Made by a program: the position numbers and the translations under genes
NCBI GenBank assembly: GCA_903894655.1
Contig: CAITQY010000554.1
Coordinates: 1-6,516, forward strand
Reading direction: 5' to 3'
Length of the DNA stretch: 6,516 bases
Source of the DNA: an uncultured Gemmatimonadota bacterium
GTDB taxonomy: Bacteria > Gemmatimonadota > Gemmatimonadetes > Gemmatimonadales > Gemmatimonadaceae
Notes under the pieces: model-generated
The model's input: only the letters and a program-made list of their open reading frames with translations
Told to the model about the DNA's origin: nothing
Databases searched by the model: none
Shown here: piece by piece, positions 6,066 through 6,516 of the stretch
Layout of the letters: the number at the start of each line of letters is the position of its first letter
How positions within the stretch are numbered: the first letter of the stretch is position 1

Positions 6066-6349
6066 GAAGCGAGCTCCACGTCGCCCGGCTCGGCCGCGGC
6101 ATCACTCCGCTCGCGTACCGGCACGACCCGATAAATCGATCCGCCCACCAGCGCCTGCGTCGCCTCCACCGGCAACCCGCGGCTGTCGGTGAGCCGTTGC
6201 CGACCCGCATCGACCTCCGTGGCCAAGTCGGGGAAGAGCGCGCGCACGGCGTCGACCGCGACCGAGCCGTGCGGCACCGACACGCCACGTTCGTTCACAT
6301 AGACCCGCAGCGAATCGGGGCCGGACGTCGGAGAGACAGCATCACTCAT
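6062..6349 (-). CDS. Small ThiS/MoaD-like beta-grasp protein, function unknown
   Basis: The 95-aa protein starts with ATG at 6349. Residues 1-12 look disordered. Residues 13-78 hold the pattern L-R-V-Y-V-N-x-R-G-V-x-V-P-x-G-S-x-A-x-D-A-V-R, then about 35 residues, then a closing strand IYRVVPVR (72-79). That is the strand-hairpin-helix opening and final strand expected of a small ubiquitin-like (ThiS/MoaD) fold. The tail (80-95) is acidic and Ala-rich and lacks the C-terminal Gly-Gly that sulfur carriers need, so thiocarboxylate chemistry is unlikely unless the tail is processed. A strong ribosome binding site precedes it. It overlaps the cytochrome-like gene by ATGA and the adenosine deaminase gene by GTGA, so it is translated with both. 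I do not know its function; a structural or partner-binding role linked to its operon neighbours is a guess. The fold call rests on pattern similarity only. Confidence 0.8.
   Translation of the reverse strand: MSDAVSPTSGPDSLRVYVNERGVSVPHGSVAVDAVRALFPDLATEVDAGRQRLTDSRGLPVEATQALVGGSIYRVVPVRERSDAAAEPGDVELAS
6074..6077 (-). promoter_or_regulatory. Ribosome binding site of add
   Basis: The minus strand reads GGAG eight bases before the GTG at 6065. This decides the adenosine deaminase start in favour of GTG 6065 over the in-frame GTG at 6056. It lies inside the last codons of the beta-grasp gene. Confidence 0.65.
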
Positions 6350-6516
6350 TTCGGTGCTCCCGCGCCCACGGCGCGAATACGTTCAGTGGCGTCGCCGCGC
6401 ACCGGCTGCGGCAGTCCCTGCAGGTAGCTCGCGAGCATGTCGATGTCGCGCGTCGTCAACATCTCGACGGAAATCGTACGCGCCATCGACGCCCCTTCCG
6501 GATCGTCGACCATGAA
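6346..6516 (-). CDS. Probable c-type cytochrome, C-terminal fragment
   Basis: Only the last 56 codons are in the window; the gene enters from the right edge and stops with TGA at 6348-6346. The visible part contains a Met-rich stretch (SMARTISVEM) followed by LTTRDIDMLASYLQGLPQ. A short helix ending in A-S-Y-L-Q-G-L after a T/S-x-x-D-I segment is the typical C-terminal helix of class I cytochromes c (c4/c553 type), and a methionine just before it would serve as the heme axial ligand. The CxxCH heme site would lie outside the window, so this cannot be confirmed here. The final 14 residues are Ala/Gly/Arg-rich. The stop overlaps the next gene's ATG as ATGA. If the call is right, the protein is periplasmic and unrelated in biochemistry to the purine enzymes downstream. 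Confidence 0.55.
   Translation of the reverse strand, partial: FMVDDPEGASMARTISVEMLTTRDIDMLASYLQGLPQPVRGDATERIRAVGAGAPK
6357..6361 (-). promoter_or_regulatory. Ribosome binding site of the beta-grasp gene
   Basis: The minus strand reads GGGAG seven bases before the ATG at 6349. It is the best Shine-Dalgarno match in the window and fixes the start of the 95-aa protein. It lies within the end of the cytochrome-like reading frame. Confidence 0.75.

Overview
The window is a compact, GC-rich bacterial chromosomal segment with eight protein-coding genes, two of them cut by the window edges. I see no rRNA, tRNA, CRISPR or mobile element. Codon third positions are strongly G/C, and some starts are GTG. 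The genes are a complete bifunctional prepilin peptidase, a c-type-cytochrome-like C terminus, two lipoproteins with HExxH zinc-peptidase motifs, and an adenosine deaminase of the NTDNRLMSG type. Together they fit a diderm, respiring bacterium, with Gemmatimonadota as my best guess. That placement is inference from overall protein character, not from a marker gene.

Right part (4123-6516, minus strand): a tightly packed operon read right to left. It runs from the tail of a probable c-type cytochrome, to a 95-aa ThiS/MoaD-like beta-grasp protein of unknown role, to adenosine deaminase (add), to trimeric-type purine nucleoside phosphorylase. Every junction is a 4-bp stop/start overlap (ATGA, GTGA, ATGA), so translational coupling is likely. 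ADA and PNP form a logical salvage pair: adenosine to inosine, then inosine plus phosphate to hypoxanthine plus ribose-1-phosphate.

Middle (3265-4107, plus strand): the only forward gene, an M48-family zinc metalloprotease lipoprotein that probably acts in the periplasm on outer-membrane protein quality control. It is convergent with the PNP gene (15-bp gap, no obvious terminator). It is divergent from the next minus-strand gene across a 111-bp region containing a near-perfect 10-bp direct repeat and an imperfect inverted repeat.

Left part (1-3153, minus strand): a TrmH/SpoU-family RNA 2'-O-ribose methyltransferase, then after a 65-bp gap containing a short heptamer repeat, a type IV prepilin peptidase. 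After 11 bp comes a second lipoprotein with an HExxH motif and an unrecognised family. After 4 bp comes the first 47 codons of a probable DUF445-family membrane protein that runs off the left edge. The last three probably form one transcription unit with an envelope theme.

No single gene here is an obviously new system. The most interesting items are the orphan beta-grasp protein wired into the purine-salvage operon, the second uncharacterised zinc lipoprotein next to the prepilin peptidase, and the Asn-for-Asp change in the ADA active-site loop.
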